Shown here piece after piece: positions 8,808 through 18,394 of a DNA stretch of 64,000 nucleotides. Each line of letters begins with the position of its first letter. Position 1 is the first letter of the stretch. Location: contig CAWDBD010000028.1 of NCBI GenBank assembly GCA_963800395.1, forward strand, positions 124,001 to 188,000. The letters run 5' to 3'. The stretch comes from DASSBG01 sp963800395. Its GTDB lineage: Bacteria; Pseudomonadota; Gammaproteobacteria; Xanthomonadales; Rhodanobacteraceae. The translations under genes and the position numbers were made by a program. Under the pieces are notes generated by a model. That model did not search any database. It saw nothing but the letters and a program-made list of their open reading frames with translations, and was not told the origin of the DNA.

Positions 8808-9248
8808 TCAGCGACGGTCTTCGTAGTAGCCGTTGTCCGGGCCGACATAGCGGGTTTCGCGCGAATAGTCGGGATAGTCATCGCGATACACACGGCGCTC
8901 GACAACCGTGGTGCGCGGCTCGAACACATCGCTGATCACGTTGGTGAGGATGGCGCCGGCAACAACAGCGCCAAGAACTTCACCCGGTCCCCAGTGGCTG
9001 TGCCGATAGTGGCTATAGCGCACTGGCCGACGGTAGGCCGAATAGCTGCGACGTGAGCTGTAGCGGTAGGCTCGGGGCCGATAGGCGTGCGAGCGATAGG
9101 CATGACTGCGCTGAACGTAGACGCGACCATGCCCGCCGTAGCGATCGGCGTGGCCAGCCAGCGCCACTGGCGACAACAAGGCCAGGGCAAGCACGGCCAT
9201 GGTGGTGGCCAGACTGCGACGCAGTTTGCCGAGGGGCATTGTGAGCAT
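8808..9248 (-). CDS. Small secreted Tyr/Arg/His-rich protein
   Basis: A 146-residue protein I do not recognise. The ATG at 9248 has GGAG 9 bases upstream and starts a good signal peptide (LATTMAVLALALLSPVALAG). The mature part has degenerate repeats of the type SHAYR/PRAYR/SAYRR, then a glycine/alanine-rich hydrophobic segment (VLGAVVAGAILTNVISD) like a glycine zipper, and an acidic Tyr-rich tail. An envelope location is likely. It ends at a strong terminator. Confidence 0.7.
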   Translation of the reverse strand: MLTMPLGKLRRSLATTMAVLALALLSPVALAGHADRYGGHGRVYVQRSHAYRSHAYRPRAYRYSSRRSYSAYRRPVRYSHYRHSHWGPGEVLGAVVAGAILTNVISDVFEPRTTVVERRVYRDDYPDYSRETRYVGPDNGYYEDRR

Positions 9249-9383
9249 GACAGTTCTCCGGAGGATGTCGTGGGTCCAGTATGCCTGCCGATTGTTAATC
9301 TGAACTGAAGCGTTCAAGAATTGGCGGTGGGCCGGTTGAGCCCCCTCCCCGGGTCCTGACAGACGGGCCAGGGCTGCGTCCAA

Positions 9384-11120
9384 TCATGTGGCCACGCAGT
9401 CGCGTCCGGCATCCTTGGCTCGATACAGGGCAAGGTCGGCATGCCGCATGAGGTTCTTGAGGTCGTATCCGGCCACACGCACATCGGCGACCCCCAGGCT
9501 GGCGGTCACGGCAACCTGGGTATCGCCATCGCGGGACACGGAGTTTGCGATGGCCAGCCGGATGCGTTCTGCGCAGATTTTGGCGCAGTCAAGATCGCAT
9601 TCCGGGAGCAGAATGCCGAACTCCTCACCCCCTAGGCGCCCGTATACGTCGACGGAGCGCAAGTGACCTACACATACGGCCGCAGCCCGTTTGAGGACCG
9701 CGTCACCGGTTGCATGCCCATGGTCGTCGTTGACGTGCTTGAAGTGGTCCAGATCCATCAGGATCAGGCTGGCATCGCGTCGCGAATGTTCGCAATAGTC
9801 CAGCCGGCTTTGAGCCACGGCTAGGAAATGCTGGCGATTGAAAATACCAGTGAGGCTGTCACGTCGGGCGAGTATTCGGAATCGGCGACGTGAACGGATG
9901 AGACGCCATATCCATATGCCCAGGAATACAGCCAGAAGTCCGAGAATGACTGCGTACAAGCGGGTGGTCTCGGCAGATTTGTGCACCAGGTTCTGGCGCA
10001 GACGCAGAATCCGGTTTTCCCGCCGGGCGGCTTCTGCCTGCGTTTCGCTGGCGCGCACTTTTTGGCGCACTTTCTGATACGCCAGTGCCCTGGTGCTGAC
10101 CTCGTTCAGATAGCCTTTGTTGGCGGCTATGAATTTCTTTTCCCAGGCAAGTGCCTTCTGCCAATCCTTGCGCTGGCTGGCAACCTCGACCAGCACGCGA
10201 AATGCATTGCGGGTGGCGAGCGTATTCTTCTCGCCCGACTGCGGCTCAACAACGCGCAAGGCGAAATACTCGGCCTTCTGCCACTCGTGCGCCTGCAGGT
10301 AGCTCATGGCGAGCAGGGAGTCATACTGGGCTTTGAGTTCCCAGTAATTGGTATCCTGGGTTTCCTGGTAGTGAGCGTTCAACTCCTTCAGTGCCTTGCG
10401 GAATTCACCCTTGCTCAGCCAGTTCTTGATAAAAAAAGCACGTATCGAGTTGGCGAACAGGACGTTGTGGTCCGACAGACAGGGCGCTATGGCCGGGCCG
10501 AGCTGACTGGAGGCCTTTCCGAGTGCGTTCTTCCTGGAATAAACCAGGAAGCGAATATAGTTTGCGTAGCACCTGACCGAGGGTATGTCCGTGGCGTCCG
10601 CAGCCTTTCTTGCATACTCCAGTGACAATTCAGCCTGGCCACCGTCTGCAAGGATGATTCCAGCATCGATGAACCCCTGCGCTCGGTCATAGTCGTTCTT
10701 GATGGCAGGGGCCTGCTCGATGATTTTCTCCAGGCCTGAGTAGGCCTCCTGATAGCGGGACACGTTGTGCAGAATATCTGCCAGCGAACCCTGTGCCCGG
10801 AAGCCGAGAGCTGGGTCCAGCGCGTGCCCGGCCAGACGCCTTAGTCGTGGAATGGCCTTGTCAACCTGGCCCACGTACGCCATCTGCCATATTTGCAGGT
10901 AGTCAAGCCACTGCCTCTGGGTGGTGGACAAGCTGTCCCGCCGGGACTGCATTTGAGAGAGGATTTCGGCAAATTGCGCATTGTCTGCTGTCTTGATGTG
11001 GTCGGCATGTCGCAACACCGGGCCGGGTTGGTCCGGAGCGCTCTGGTCTGCTGCGCCCGCTGCGGCAGGCAGGGCGGTTGCGATCAGAAGGCAGCAGAAT
11101 GCAAGGCGGGCACCACGCAC
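9384..11120 (-). CDS. TPR-containing sensor diguanylate cyclase (GGDEF)
   Basis: A 578-residue membrane protein that should make cyclic di-GMP from two GTP. It has a signal peptide (about 1-24), a periplasmic helical-repeat region of TPR type (about 40-340), a coiled-coil stretch, one transmembrane helix (LYAVILGLLAVFLGIWIW) and a C-terminal GGDEF domain. The active-site motif reads GGEEF, and the product-inhibition I-site RxxD (RSVD) lies five residues before it. No EAL domain is present. The start is a GTG at 11120 with a weak ribosome site. Confidence 0.9.
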   Translation of the reverse strand: MRGARLAFCCLLIATALPAAAGAADQSAPDQPGPVLRHADHIKTADNAQFAEILSQMQSRRDSLSTTQRQWLDYLQIWQMAYVGQVDKAIPRLRRLAGHALDPALGFRAQGSLADILHNVSRYQEAYSGLEKIIEQAPAIKNDYDRAQGFIDAGIILADGGQAELSLEYARKAADATDIPSVRCYANYIRFLVYSRKNALGKASSQLGPAIAPCLSDHNVLFANSIRAFFIKNWLSKGEFRKALKELNAHYQETQDTNYWELKAQYDSLLAMSYLQAHEWQKAEYFALRVVEPQSGEKNTLATRNAFRVLVEVASQRKDWQKALAWEKKFIAANKGYLNEVSTRALAYQKVRQKVRASETQAEAARRENRILRLRQNLVHKSAETTRLYAVILGLLAVFLGIWIWRLIRSRRRFRILARRDSLTGIFNRQHFLAVAQSRLDYCEHSRRDASLILMDLDHFKHVNDDHGHATGDAVLKRAAAVCVGHLRSVDVYGRLGGEEFGILLPECDLDCAKICAERIRLAIANSVSRDGDTQVAVTASLGVADVRVAGYDLKNLMRHADLALYRAKDAGRDCVAT

Positions 11121-11480
11121 GGTACAGGCACCTATGCGGCAAGAACGAGCAGGTCGTGGCGCACGATCGGACGACGACTACTCGCCGCAAGAGTCCTTTG
11201 GCACATTGTCACCTCCGTATTGTTCCTCAGCTTTCATGCACGGCTTTGAACCGGGCTTTTTTGTTACAGCAGATCATTCTCATTGCCGCGATCTGAAACC
11301 AGGGCTTGCCGGCTCGATGCGCATGCCAATACCCGCACAGCCTGTACATGCCTTGATCGCCACGAGCGGGTTCTCGCATCGTGCAAATCTCACCATAGCA
11401 CCGATACCTTCCCGGATTCTCGCAAGTGCAATGCTTGAGTGTCGCAGGGCTGCCCGCGCCCCGGCCAGAACAGACCGTCT
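11121..11480. other. Intergenic region between thpR and the diguanylate cyclase gene
   Basis: No gene is firmly supported. On the minus strand an 85-codon ORF (11227-11484) starts in an ATGA overlap with the thpR stop. It is Cys-rich (eight Cys), lacks recognisable domains and has no ribosome site of its own, so I do not call it. An ACCGGGCTTTTTT stretch near 11250-11263 is only vaguely terminator-like. Confidence 0.3.
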
Positions 11481-12044
11481 TCATCCACTGTGTTGTCCTC
11501 TGCCCCGGTCCGGCAGCGATGTGCTGGCCACCACATCATACTGGTGGCTGCCGGCGACGCTTCGCAACAAGTGCACCCGCGTCAAGCGGAATGTGACTGA
11601 AGTCACCGCCGTGGGTACCGGGAGGGGCAAGCTGGCGTAGGCCAGCGTCACATGGGGCTTGAACGGGTGTTCTGATTTGTGAGTGATGCACGGGCCATGC
11701 AGGTTGGTGGACAGTTGATCGTGCAGGGTGGCGAATCCGGCTGGAGGTGCCGTGCATGACAGAACGACGGCAGGTCGCTGCTGATTGCCCAGTGCCATCA
11801 CCGTGTCGAGTCTGGCGGTAGTGGCCGGTATGTGCATGGCGCGCAGTCCATGTTTCGCTCCATCGATGCAGGCCCAGTCCGGATGCTCGTGCTGACCCAG
11901 ATAAAGGAGGGTCATGTGCCAGCGCGCCGGCTGTACGAAACGCCATTCCGGATGCTGGATGCGCAGCGTTTTGACCCGGTCCCGGAGTTCGTCCCGGCAC
12001 TCGGGGTCGGGAAATGCGGCGATAAAAAGGCGTTCCCGAGTCAA
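11481..12044 (-). CDS. thpR: RNA 2',3'-cyclic phosphodiesterase (2'-5' RNA ligase family)
   Basis: A 2H-phosphoesterase of 187 residues. It carries the two H-x-T-x signatures, HMTL near residue 43 and HVTL near residue 131, and the family N-terminus RLFIAAFP. Such enzymes hydrolyse 2',3'-cyclic phosphate ends and can join 2'-5' RNA in vitro. The start is inferred as TTG at 12044, because a near-perfect ribosome site (AAAGGAGG) lies 8 bases before it and the domain begins there. The frame stays open far upstream, but only as antisense of the aminopeptidase gene. Confidence 0.88.
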   Translation of the reverse strand: MTRERLFIAAFPDPECRDELRDRVKTLRIQHPEWRFVQPARWHMTLLYLGQHEHPDWACIDGAKHGLRAMHIPATTARLDTVMALGNQQRPAVVLSCTAPPAGFATLHDQLSTNLHGPCITHKSEHPFKPHVTLAYASLPLPVPTAVTSVTFRLTRVHLLRSVAGSHQYDVVASTSLPDRGRGQHSG

Positions 12045-12119
12045 GGCACAGCCTCCTTTGGTGCGGTGCCAATTCAGTGTAACCGCCTGGCCGCTTGACC
12101 ACGCTGGTAGAATGATTCG

Positions 12120-13919
12120 ATGACTGCTCAAGTTTATGCCGAACGCGTCGCCGCCGTGCGTGCCGCCATGCGACGTGAGGAAGTTGCCGCCTGCGTGGTA
12201 CCAAGTGCTGATCCGCACCTTTCCGAATATCTGCCGGAGCACTGGCAGGCGCGCGCCTGGCTGAGCGGATTCACGGGATCGGCCGGCACCCTGATCATTA
12301 CCGAGGGCTTTGCTGGCCTGTGGACCGACTCCCGATATTTCGAGCAGGCCGAAAATCAGCTTGCGCAAAGCGGCGTGGAACTCATGCGGCTGCGCGTGCC
12401 GCACCAACCGGAACATCTTGACTGGCTGGCCAGCCATCTGCACGAAAACGACCAGCTGGCCGCGGATGGTGCGTGTCTGTCGCTGACTGCAAAGCGGCAG
12501 CTGCAGGGGGTGCTGTCCGGGGCCAACGTGCGCCTGCGCACTGATCTCGATCTGCCCGGGCTTGTCTGGGACGAGCGTCCCGGGCTGCCCTCGGCACCCG
12601 TATACCCTCATCCAGCCGGGTTTGTCACCGAGTCCGCAGGCGACAAGCTGAGCCGCGTGCGCGAAGCGATGAGCGATGCCGGTGCCAGCCATCACCTGAT
12701 CAGCGCTCTGGACGAGATCGCCTGGCTGGTGAACCTGCGCGGCTCGGATGTCGAGTGCAATCCCGTGTTTCTGGCGCACATGCTGATCGAATCCGAAGCG
12801 GCGACGCTGTTTGTCCGCCAGGACAGGCTGGCACCGGAGGCGATCAAGCAAATGGCCGAGCATGGTATTGCATTGGCCGATTACGATGCGGTCGGTCAGC
12901 ATCTTGCCGGCTTGCCCGCCGATGCACGCCTGCTGCTGGATCCGGCGCACGTCGTGGTGGCATTGACCGAACAGCTTCCGGCGTCGATCACCTGCCTTGA
13001 ACGTCCCGGGCCCGTGACCCAGCTCAAAGCCATAAAGCGCGCGCCAGAGCTGGAACACATTCGCCGGGTCATGCGCGAGGACGGCGTCGCCCTGGTACAG
13101 GTTTTCCATCGCGTCGAGCGCGCGCTGCAAGCCGGCGAGCAGGTATCCGAGCTCGACATCGATGCCTGGCTGCATGCGGCGCGCGCGCAGCGCCCCGGGT
13201 TCGTCGGCGAAAGTTTCGCCACCATTGCCGGCTACATGGCCAATGGCGCCCTGCCCCATTATCGGGCCACGCAGGAAAGCCACGCGCAACTGGGCCGCGA
13301 CGGACTGCTGCTGGTCGATTCGGGCGGCCAATACCTCGGCGGTACCACCGACGTGACGCGCGTCTGGGCGTTTGGCCAGACCACACCGGAGCAGCGCAGC
13401 GATTGCGCTCTGGTGCTCAAGGGCATGATCGGCCTGAGTCGAGCGCATTTCCCGGAAGGCGCCAGCGGCCCGCAGCTTGACGCTCTGGCGCGCGCGCCCC
13501 TGTGGGCCGCTGGCCTGGATTACGGTCACGGCACGGGCCATGGCGTAGGCTACTTCCTCAACGTGCACGAAGGCCCGCATGGTATTCGGCCGCCCTCACC
13601 GGGCGCCGCTCTGGTGCCGCTCGAGCCCGGCATGATCAGCTCGATCGAACCGGGACTCTATCGCTCGGGACGCCATGGTGTGCGGCACGAGAACCTGGCC
13701 GTTGTGGTGGAGGTCGAAGCGACCGAATTCGGCAGCTTCCGCGCCTTCGAGACGCTGACCCTCTGCCCATTCGACACGCGTGCCATGGATCTCGATTTGC
13801 TGGATCAATCGGAACGCGCCTGGCTCAATGACTACCACAGGCAGGTACAGTCGAATCTGTCGCCCATGCTGGACGAGGACGGTCGCAAATGGCTGCAAGA
13901 GCGTTGCATGCCCATTTGA
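12120..13919 (+). CDS. Xaa-Pro aminopeptidase (M24, aminopeptidase P family)
   Basis: A 599-residue cytoplasmic metallopeptidase that removes N-terminal residues preceding proline. Two creatinase-like N-terminal domains (about 1-300) precede the pita-bread M24 domain. Metal ligands are visible as the aspartates in LLVDSGGQYLGGTTDVTR, the histidine in HGTGHGVGYFLNVHEGP, and the glutamates in SIEPGLY and RHENLAVV. The length fits the long three-domain form of eukaryotic type rather than the 440-residue E. coli PepP. It is divergent from thpR. Confidence 0.93.
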   Translation: MTAQVYAERVAAVRAAMRREEVAACVVPSADPHLSEYLPEHWQARAWLSGFTGSAGTLIITEGFAGLWTDSRYFEQAENQLAQSGVELMRLRVPHQPEHLDWLASHLHENDQLAADGACLSLTAKRQLQGVLSGANVRLRTDLDLPGLVWDERPGLPSAPVYPHPAGFVTESAGDKLSRVREAMSDAGASHHLISALDEIAWLVNLRGSDVECNPVFLAHMLIESEAATLFVRQDRLAPEAIKQMAEHGIALADYDAVGQHLAGLPADARLLLDPAHVVVALTEQLPASITCLERPGPVTQLKAIKRAPELEHIRRVMREDGVALVQVFHRVERALQAGEQVSELDIDAWLHAARAQRPGFVGESFATIAGYMANGALPHYRATQESHAQLGRDGLLLVDSGGQYLGGTTDVTRVWAFGQTTPEQRSDCALVLKGMIGLSRAHFPEGASGPQLDALARAPLWAAGLDYGHGTGHGVGYFLNVHEGPHGIRPPSPGAALVPLEPGMISSIEPGLYRSGRHGVRHENLAVVVEVEATEFGSFRAFETLTLCPFDTRAMDLDLLDQSERAWLNDYHRQVQSNLSPMLDEDGRKWLQERCMPI

Positions 13920-14090
13920 TCCGGGCATGCGGGCCATGACCGCCCCCGAACGATGCACCGGAAGCATCGGTCATCGAGACTGTTCGGGTCACCGCCCGCT
14001 GCGTGCAGCCCTTGCAAGCCAGGCGTCGTCAATGCAAACGCGGCGACTGATACACTCCCCACTTTCCCTCCTGATCCTGATCGAACCTGC

Positions 14091-15980
14091 ATGAATACCC
14101 GCTACAACGCTGCCGACATTGAAGTCCTGTCCGGCCTGGACCCGGTACGCCGCCGTCCCGGCATGTACACCGATACCAGCCGCCCCAACCACATGGTGCA
14201 GGAGGTGGTGGACAACTCGGTGGACGAGGCGCTGGCCGGGCACGCAACACTTATCGAAGTCACCTTGTTCAAGGACGGCTCCATCGAGGTCAGTGACGAT
14301 GGTCGCGGCATGCCCGTGGACATCCATCCCGAGGAAGGCATTCCCGGTGTCGAGCTGATCCTGACCCGCCTGCACGCAGGAGGCAAGTTCAGTCACCGCA
14401 ATTACGCATTCTCGGGCGGCCTGCATGGCGTCGGCGTGTCGGTCGTCAATGCCCTGTCGAAAAAACTCGAAATCACCATCTATCGAGGCGGTACCGAATA
14501 CTGCATGAGTTTTGCCGGAGGTGAACCGGAAGATGCGCTGAGCGAAGTCGGCAGCGTGGCCAGGAAGCGAACTGGTACGCGGCTGCGTTTCTGGCCCGAT
14601 CCGCAGTATTTCGATTCGCCCAAGATTGCCCTGTCGCGCCTGAAACACCTGCTGCGAGCCAAGGCCGTGCTTTGCGCAGGCCTGGAAATCCAGCTGCACG
14701 ACCAGCTCAATGATGCCGAAGAAACCTGGCACTACGAGGATGGCCTGGTCGACTATCTTGGTGGCGCGCTGGAGGGTCTCGAATGTCTGCCTGCCGAGAT
14801 CTTCGTCAAGCACAGCGAACGCGACAGCGAGGGACTGGATGTCGCGCTGACCTGGGTGCCGGAAGGCGAACTGGTGCAGGAGAGCTACGTCAACCTCATT
14901 CCGACCCTGCAGGGCGGTACCCACGTCAATGGGCTGCGCAGCGGCCTGATCGGTGCCGTGCGCGAGTTCTGTGATATCCGCAACCTTCTTCCGCGTGGCA
15001 TCAAGCTGGCGCCTGATGATGTGTGGGAAAGGCTCTCATTCGTGCTCAGCGTGCGTCTGCGTGACCCGCAGTTTGCCGGGCAGACAAAGGAACGGCTGTC
15101 CTCGCGTCCGGCGGCGGCACTGGTGGAAAGCACCATCCATGATGCCTTCAGCCTGTGGCTCAATCAGAACGTCAAGCTGGGTGAGCAGATTGCGCAGCTG
15201 GCCATCGAGCGGGCCAGCCTGCGGCTGAAGAAGTCCAGGCAGGTCAAGCGCAAGAAGATCACCCAGGGCCCCGCCCTGCCCGGCAAGCTGGCCGATTGTG
15301 CCAGCCAGGACCTGGAGCGCACCGAACTGTTCCTGGTCGAGGGTGATTCAGCCGGAGGCAGCGCCAAGCAGGCGCGTGACAAGGACTTTCAGGCGATCCT
15401 GCCGTTGCGCGGCAAGATCCTCAATACCTGGGAGGTCGAGTCCGGTGCCGTGCTTTCCTCCGAGGAAGTGCACAACCTGGCCATCGCCATCGGCTGCGAT
15501 CCCGGCAAGGATGATATTTCCGGATTGCGCTATGGCAAGGTGATCGTGCTGGCCGACGCCGACTCGGACGGCCTGCACATCGCGACATTGCTGGCTGCCC
15601 TTTTCCTGCGGCACTTCCCGGCGCTGGTGGATCAGGGACATGTATTCGTGGCCATGCCGCCGTTGTTCCGCGTCGACGTCGGCAAGCAGGTGTTCTACTG
15701 CCTTGACGAGGAAGAAAAGCGCATCCTGCTTGATCGTATCGAGCGCGAGAAAATGCGCGGTGCAGTCAGCACCACGCGCTTCAAGGGCCTGGGCGAAATG
15801 AGTGCTTCGCAGTTGCGCGAGTCCACCATCCATCCCGATACCCGCCGGCTGGTGCAGTTGACGGTTGAGAACAGCAAGGCCACCCATGGACTCATGGACA
15901 TGCTGCTGGCGCGCAAACGTGCACCGGATCGGCGTGCATGGCTGGAACAGAAAGGCGACCTGGCCACGTTGAAGGTGTGA
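14091..15980 (+). CDS. parE: DNA topoisomerase IV subunit B
   Basis: ParE supplies the ATPase for decatenating sister chromosomes with ParC. The 629 residues show the GHKL ATPase domain (VVDNSVDEALAG, DDGRGMPVD, GGLHGVGVSVVNALS), the transducer domain (GGTHVNGLRSGL) and the TOPRIM domain with LVEGDSAGGSAKQARD and DADSDG. The start at 14091 (MNTRYNAADIEVL) matches the family; the frame is open to 13953 but that part is not conserved. parC is not in the window. Confidence 0.96.
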   Translation: MNTRYNAADIEVLSGLDPVRRRPGMYTDTSRPNHMVQEVVDNSVDEALAGHATLIEVTLFKDGSIEVSDDGRGMPVDIHPEEGIPGVELILTRLHAGGKFSHRNYAFSGGLHGVGVSVVNALSKKLEITIYRGGTEYCMSFAGGEPEDALSEVGSVARKRTGTRLRFWPDPQYFDSPKIALSRLKHLLRAKAVLCAGLEIQLHDQLNDAEETWHYEDGLVDYLGGALEGLECLPAEIFVKHSERDSEGLDVALTWVPEGELVQESYVNLIPTLQGGTHVNGLRSGLIGAVREFCDIRNLLPRGIKLAPDDVWERLSFVLSVRLRDPQFAGQTKERLSSRPAAALVESTIHDAFSLWLNQNVKLGEQIAQLAIERASLRLKKSRQVKRKKITQGPALPGKLADCASQDLERTELFLVEGDSAGGSAKQARDKDFQAILPLRGKILNTWEVESGAVLSSEEVHNLAIAIGCDPGKDDISGLRYGKVIVLADADSDGLHIATLLAALFLRHFPALVDQGHVFVAMPPLFRVDVGKQVFYCLDEEEKRILLDRIEREKMRGAVSTTRFKGLGEMSASQLRESTIHPDTRRLVQLTVENSKATHGLMDMLLARKRAPDRRAWLEQKGDLATLKV

Positions 15981-16098
15981 GCCTGAAAACCCGCACTGCC
16001 CATGCTTGTGTTGTCAGCCGGGCATTGTTCGGACATGATGGGGCGTGGCGCGGCAACCGCAGTCGCTTGGTCTGCCTGAACAAGGATACGAGTCTCCC

Positions 16099-16650
16099 AT
16101 GACAGCAAAACAGGATGCTGACAGAAAGCAGTTGGCTGACTGGCTGCGCGCTGCAGGTCGCGGTGACGAGAATGCCTTTGCCCAGGTCTACCAGCACAGC
16201 GCCGACAAGCTGTTCGGGGTGTGCTTGCGCATGCTGCACCAGCGCAGCCAGGCTGAAGAAATTCTGCAGGAAGCCTTTGTCACTATCTGGAATCGCGCCT
16301 CGCGATTTGACCCCGATCGTGCGAGCGCCATGACCTGGATGATCACCATTGCCCGAAACAAGGCCATCGACAGCCTTCGTCGGCGGCGCGAGTCGACGCC
16401 AATCGAATTCGTGGAACTGGAATCGGGGGAGCCGTCTCCGAGCAGTGAAGCCGAGCACAGCCAGCAGCGGCAGCGCATCGAGGACTGCCTTGATCAGTTG
16501 CAGAGCAAGCACAAGGCGGCCGTTCGTGAAGCCTTTTTCAGTGGAGTTACGTATAAACAACTGGCGGACCGCTGCAAAGTACCGCTTGGTACGATGAAAA
16601 GCTGGATACGCCGAAGCCTGTTGCAACTGAGAACCTGTCTGGAAAAATGA
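16099..16650 (+). CDS. ECF RNA polymerase sigma factor (RskA-paired type)
   Basis: A 183-residue extracytoplasmic-function sigma factor. Region 2 covers about 25-95 (FAQVYQHSADKLFGVCLRML, then AEEILQEAFVTIWNRA), and region 4 is near 125-180 (VTYKQLADRCKVPLGTMKSWIRR). The start at 16099 is chosen over 16045 because the domain begins soon after and AAGGA lies upstream. It overlaps the anti-sigma gene by ATGA, so the pair is co-translated. Confidence 0.92.
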   Translation: MTAKQDADRKQLADWLRAAGRGDENAFAQVYQHSADKLFGVCLRMLHQRSQAEEILQEAFVTIWNRASRFDPDRASAMTWMITIARNKAIDSLRRRRESTPIEFVELESGEPSPSSEAEHSQQRQRIEDCLDQLQSKHKAAVREAFFSGVTYKQLADRCKVPLGTMKSWIRRSLLQLRTCLEK

Positions 16651-17432
16651 ACACGCCATCTGACCAGGAGCATCCCGATCTGCGCTACGCCGAGTATGTG
16701 CTCGGTGTGCTGGCGGCCGATGAGCGTGTCCGCGTCGAGCGGGAAGTCGACAGTGACCGGCACGCAGCCGACGAAGTTCGCTGGTGGCAGGCGCGTCTCA
16801 CGCCTCTGAGCGAGGACCTGGCCGCCGTCGTACCCCCGGAGTATGTCTGGGCGCGCATTCGCGAGGCGCTTGGGCATTCGGCAGTCTCGCCTGGCTCCGC
16901 TGCCTCCGAGACCGCGGAAGGCGGCGGTCTGTGGAACAGCCTGCGCTTCTGGCATTGGCTGGGTCTTGGCGCCAGCGCTGTTGCGGCTGCCTGCCTGGTG
17001 CTGCTGTTGCTCGTGCCGCGCGGGTCGCCGATACCGGGAACAGTGCAACCACCGCCGACAGTGGTCGAAGTGCCTGCACCAGCCAACTACCTGACCGCAC
17101 AAATTGTGCTGGACAGTGGTGTGGCCGGCTGGAATGCCACCATGGATGCCGCTCGGGGCGAAATGATCGTGCAACCGGCTTCGCCGCACGCGGTCGCCAA
17201 AGACCGCTCCACCGAGCTTTGGCTCATCCCCAAGGGTGGCAAGCCGATTGCCCTGGGCGTCTTCCCGACCGACAAGGCGGCGCGCATGAAACTGCCGGCC
17301 GGTATTGCTGCCAAGCTCGGCCCGGATGCCCTGCTTGCCGTCTCCGTGGAGCCGTTGGGCGGATCCCCGACCGGCCAGCCGACCGGGCCGGTGGTCGGCA
17401 AGGGTGCCATCCAGGCCGCGCCCTCGGCCTGA
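16647..17432 (+). CDS. Anti-sigma factor, RskA family
   Basis: A 261-residue single-pass membrane protein. Residues 1-90 form an N-terminal sigma-binding region (LRYAEYVLGVLAADERVRVE), a transmembrane helix follows at about 112-130 (SAVAAACLVLLLLVP), and the periplasmic C-terminal part is an RskA domain (ELWLIPKGGKPIALGVF). It should hold the adjacent sigma factor at the inner membrane until a signal triggers release. The signal is unknown. Confidence 0.88.
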   Translation: MNTPSDQEHPDLRYAEYVLGVLAADERVRVEREVDSDRHAADEVRWWQARLTPLSEDLAAVVPPEYVWARIREALGHSAVSPGSAASETAEGGGLWNSLRFWHWLGLGASAVAAACLVLLLLVPRGSPIPGTVQPPPTVVEVPAPANYLTAQIVLDSGVAGWNATMDAARGEMIVQPASPHAVAKDRSTELWLIPKGGKPIALGVFPTDKAARMKLPAGIAAKLGPDALLAVSVEPLGGSPTGQPTGPVVGKGAIQAAPSA

Positions 17433-17602
17433 CCAGACGACTGCCGCCGCCCCTGCCCGATCCTGCATCCTCTGCCGGGATCCATTTGCACCTGTTTCTC
17501 GTACAAGGTGGAAGAAGTGGGCAATTGCGCGCACGTGACCGCGTCGAATCGCTTTCGCCTGCACCTGTTGCCGGATCATCATCAGCCCAGGAGAGACCCG
17601 AC

Positions 17603-17752
17603 GTGACGATAATGCCCGATGCCGCTCCGATGCATGCCATCAGCAGTACCGCGATGTCGTTCTGTGCGGCGATCCGGCAAGAATGTGACGCGTCTGGCCG
17701 CATGCTCCCGGGCAGGCGGGCCTGCATCCCCGTTCAACCACAGGAGGCTTGA
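17603..17752 (+). CDS. Possible small ORF between the two sigma-factor operons
   Basis: A 49-codon frame from a GTG with CAGGAGAG upstream. It ends at a TGA 6 bp before the start of the next sigma gene, whose ribosome site (AGGAGG, 17742-17747) lies inside it. The product resembles nothing I know. It could be a leader peptide coupled to the sigma gene or chance. The rest of 17433-17758 shows no gene. Confidence 0.2.
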   Translation: MTIMPDAAPMHAISSTAMSFCAAIRQECDASGRMLPGRRACIPVQPQEA

Positions 17753-17758
17753 TGGAGT

Positions 17759-18394
17759 ATGATCAGGCACCCCCAAAGTGTTGCGGAGCTGGCTCGTTTC
17801 AGGGCCAATGCCCCCATGGATTCCCAACCCAGCCAGCCAAGTCACGGCGCAGCGTATTGGCGTGCCCAGGTCGCACGGGTCGCCAGCCAGCGCGATCGTG
17901 AGAGCTTCATGCGCATCTATGACTACTACGCGCCGCGACTGCATCGCTATCTGGGCACGCTTGGCGCTGCAGAGTCGGTGATTGAGGAGCTGGTCCAGGA
18001 GGCATTGCTCAAGCTGTGGCGCAAGGCCCATCTGTTCGACCCGGTCCGGGCCAACCTGTCGACATGGCTGTTCCGGGTCACGCGGAACCTGTATATCGAC
18101 CATGTAAGGCGGGAACCGTGCTGGCTGCCCGAAGATGATGGCGTGAGGCGGCTGGAACAGGATGAAACCCGGCGTGCCGATCACCGGCCGGAGCTGTTTG
18201 CCGAACAGGACCTCGTCCGCCGGGCGATGGCCAAGATGCCCGCGTTGCAGGCAAAGCTGATCCGAATGTCATTTCTGGAATCCAGAAGCCACAGTGAAAT
18301 TGCTCACGATCTCGATATGCCGCTGGGTACGGTCAAATCGACCCTGCGCCGCGCATTGAACAAATTGCAGACCCGCATGGGAACCTTGCCATGA
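17759..18394 (+). CDS. rpoE: ECF sigma factor, ChrR-paired RpoE type
   Basis: A 211-residue ECF sigma factor. Region 2 spans about 50-115 (FMRIYDYYAPRLHRYLG, EELVQEALLKLWRKA) and region 4 about 150-205 (SHSEIAHDLDMPLGTVKSTL). It overlaps the ChrR-like anti-sigma gene by ATGA. In Rhodobacter sphaeroides this pairing (RpoE-ChrR) switches on the singlet-oxygen response; assignment of that role here rests on the partner and the neighbouring lipid operon. The start at 17759 has AGGAGG 11 bases upstream. Confidence 0.88.
   Translation: MIRHPQSVAELARFRANAPMDSQPSQPSHGAAYWRAQVARVASQRDRESFMRIYDYYAPRLHRYLGTLGAAESVIEELVQEALLKLWRKAHLFDPVRANLSTWLFRVTRNLYIDHVRREPCWLPEDDGVRRLEQDETRRADHRPELFAEQDLVRRAMAKMPALQAKLIRMSFLESRSHSEIAHDLDMPLGTVKSTLRRALNKLQTRMGTLP

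Noticed and set aside
7133..8935. 600-codon plus-strand open frame
   Set aside because: It reads the complement of the Lys/Ala-rich gene (giving Phe/Leu/Ala runs) and of the rhomboid gene; there is no ribosome site.
11227..11484. 85-codon Cys-rich ORF overlapping the thpR stop
   Set aside because: No ribosome site, no recognisable domain, composition not like a structured protein; left only as a note.
12045..13580. Long minus-strand open frame continuing upstream of thpR
   Set aside because: It is antisense to the aminopeptidase gene, whose metal-binding motifs are clearly coding; codon-bias effects in high-GC DNA explain the open frame.
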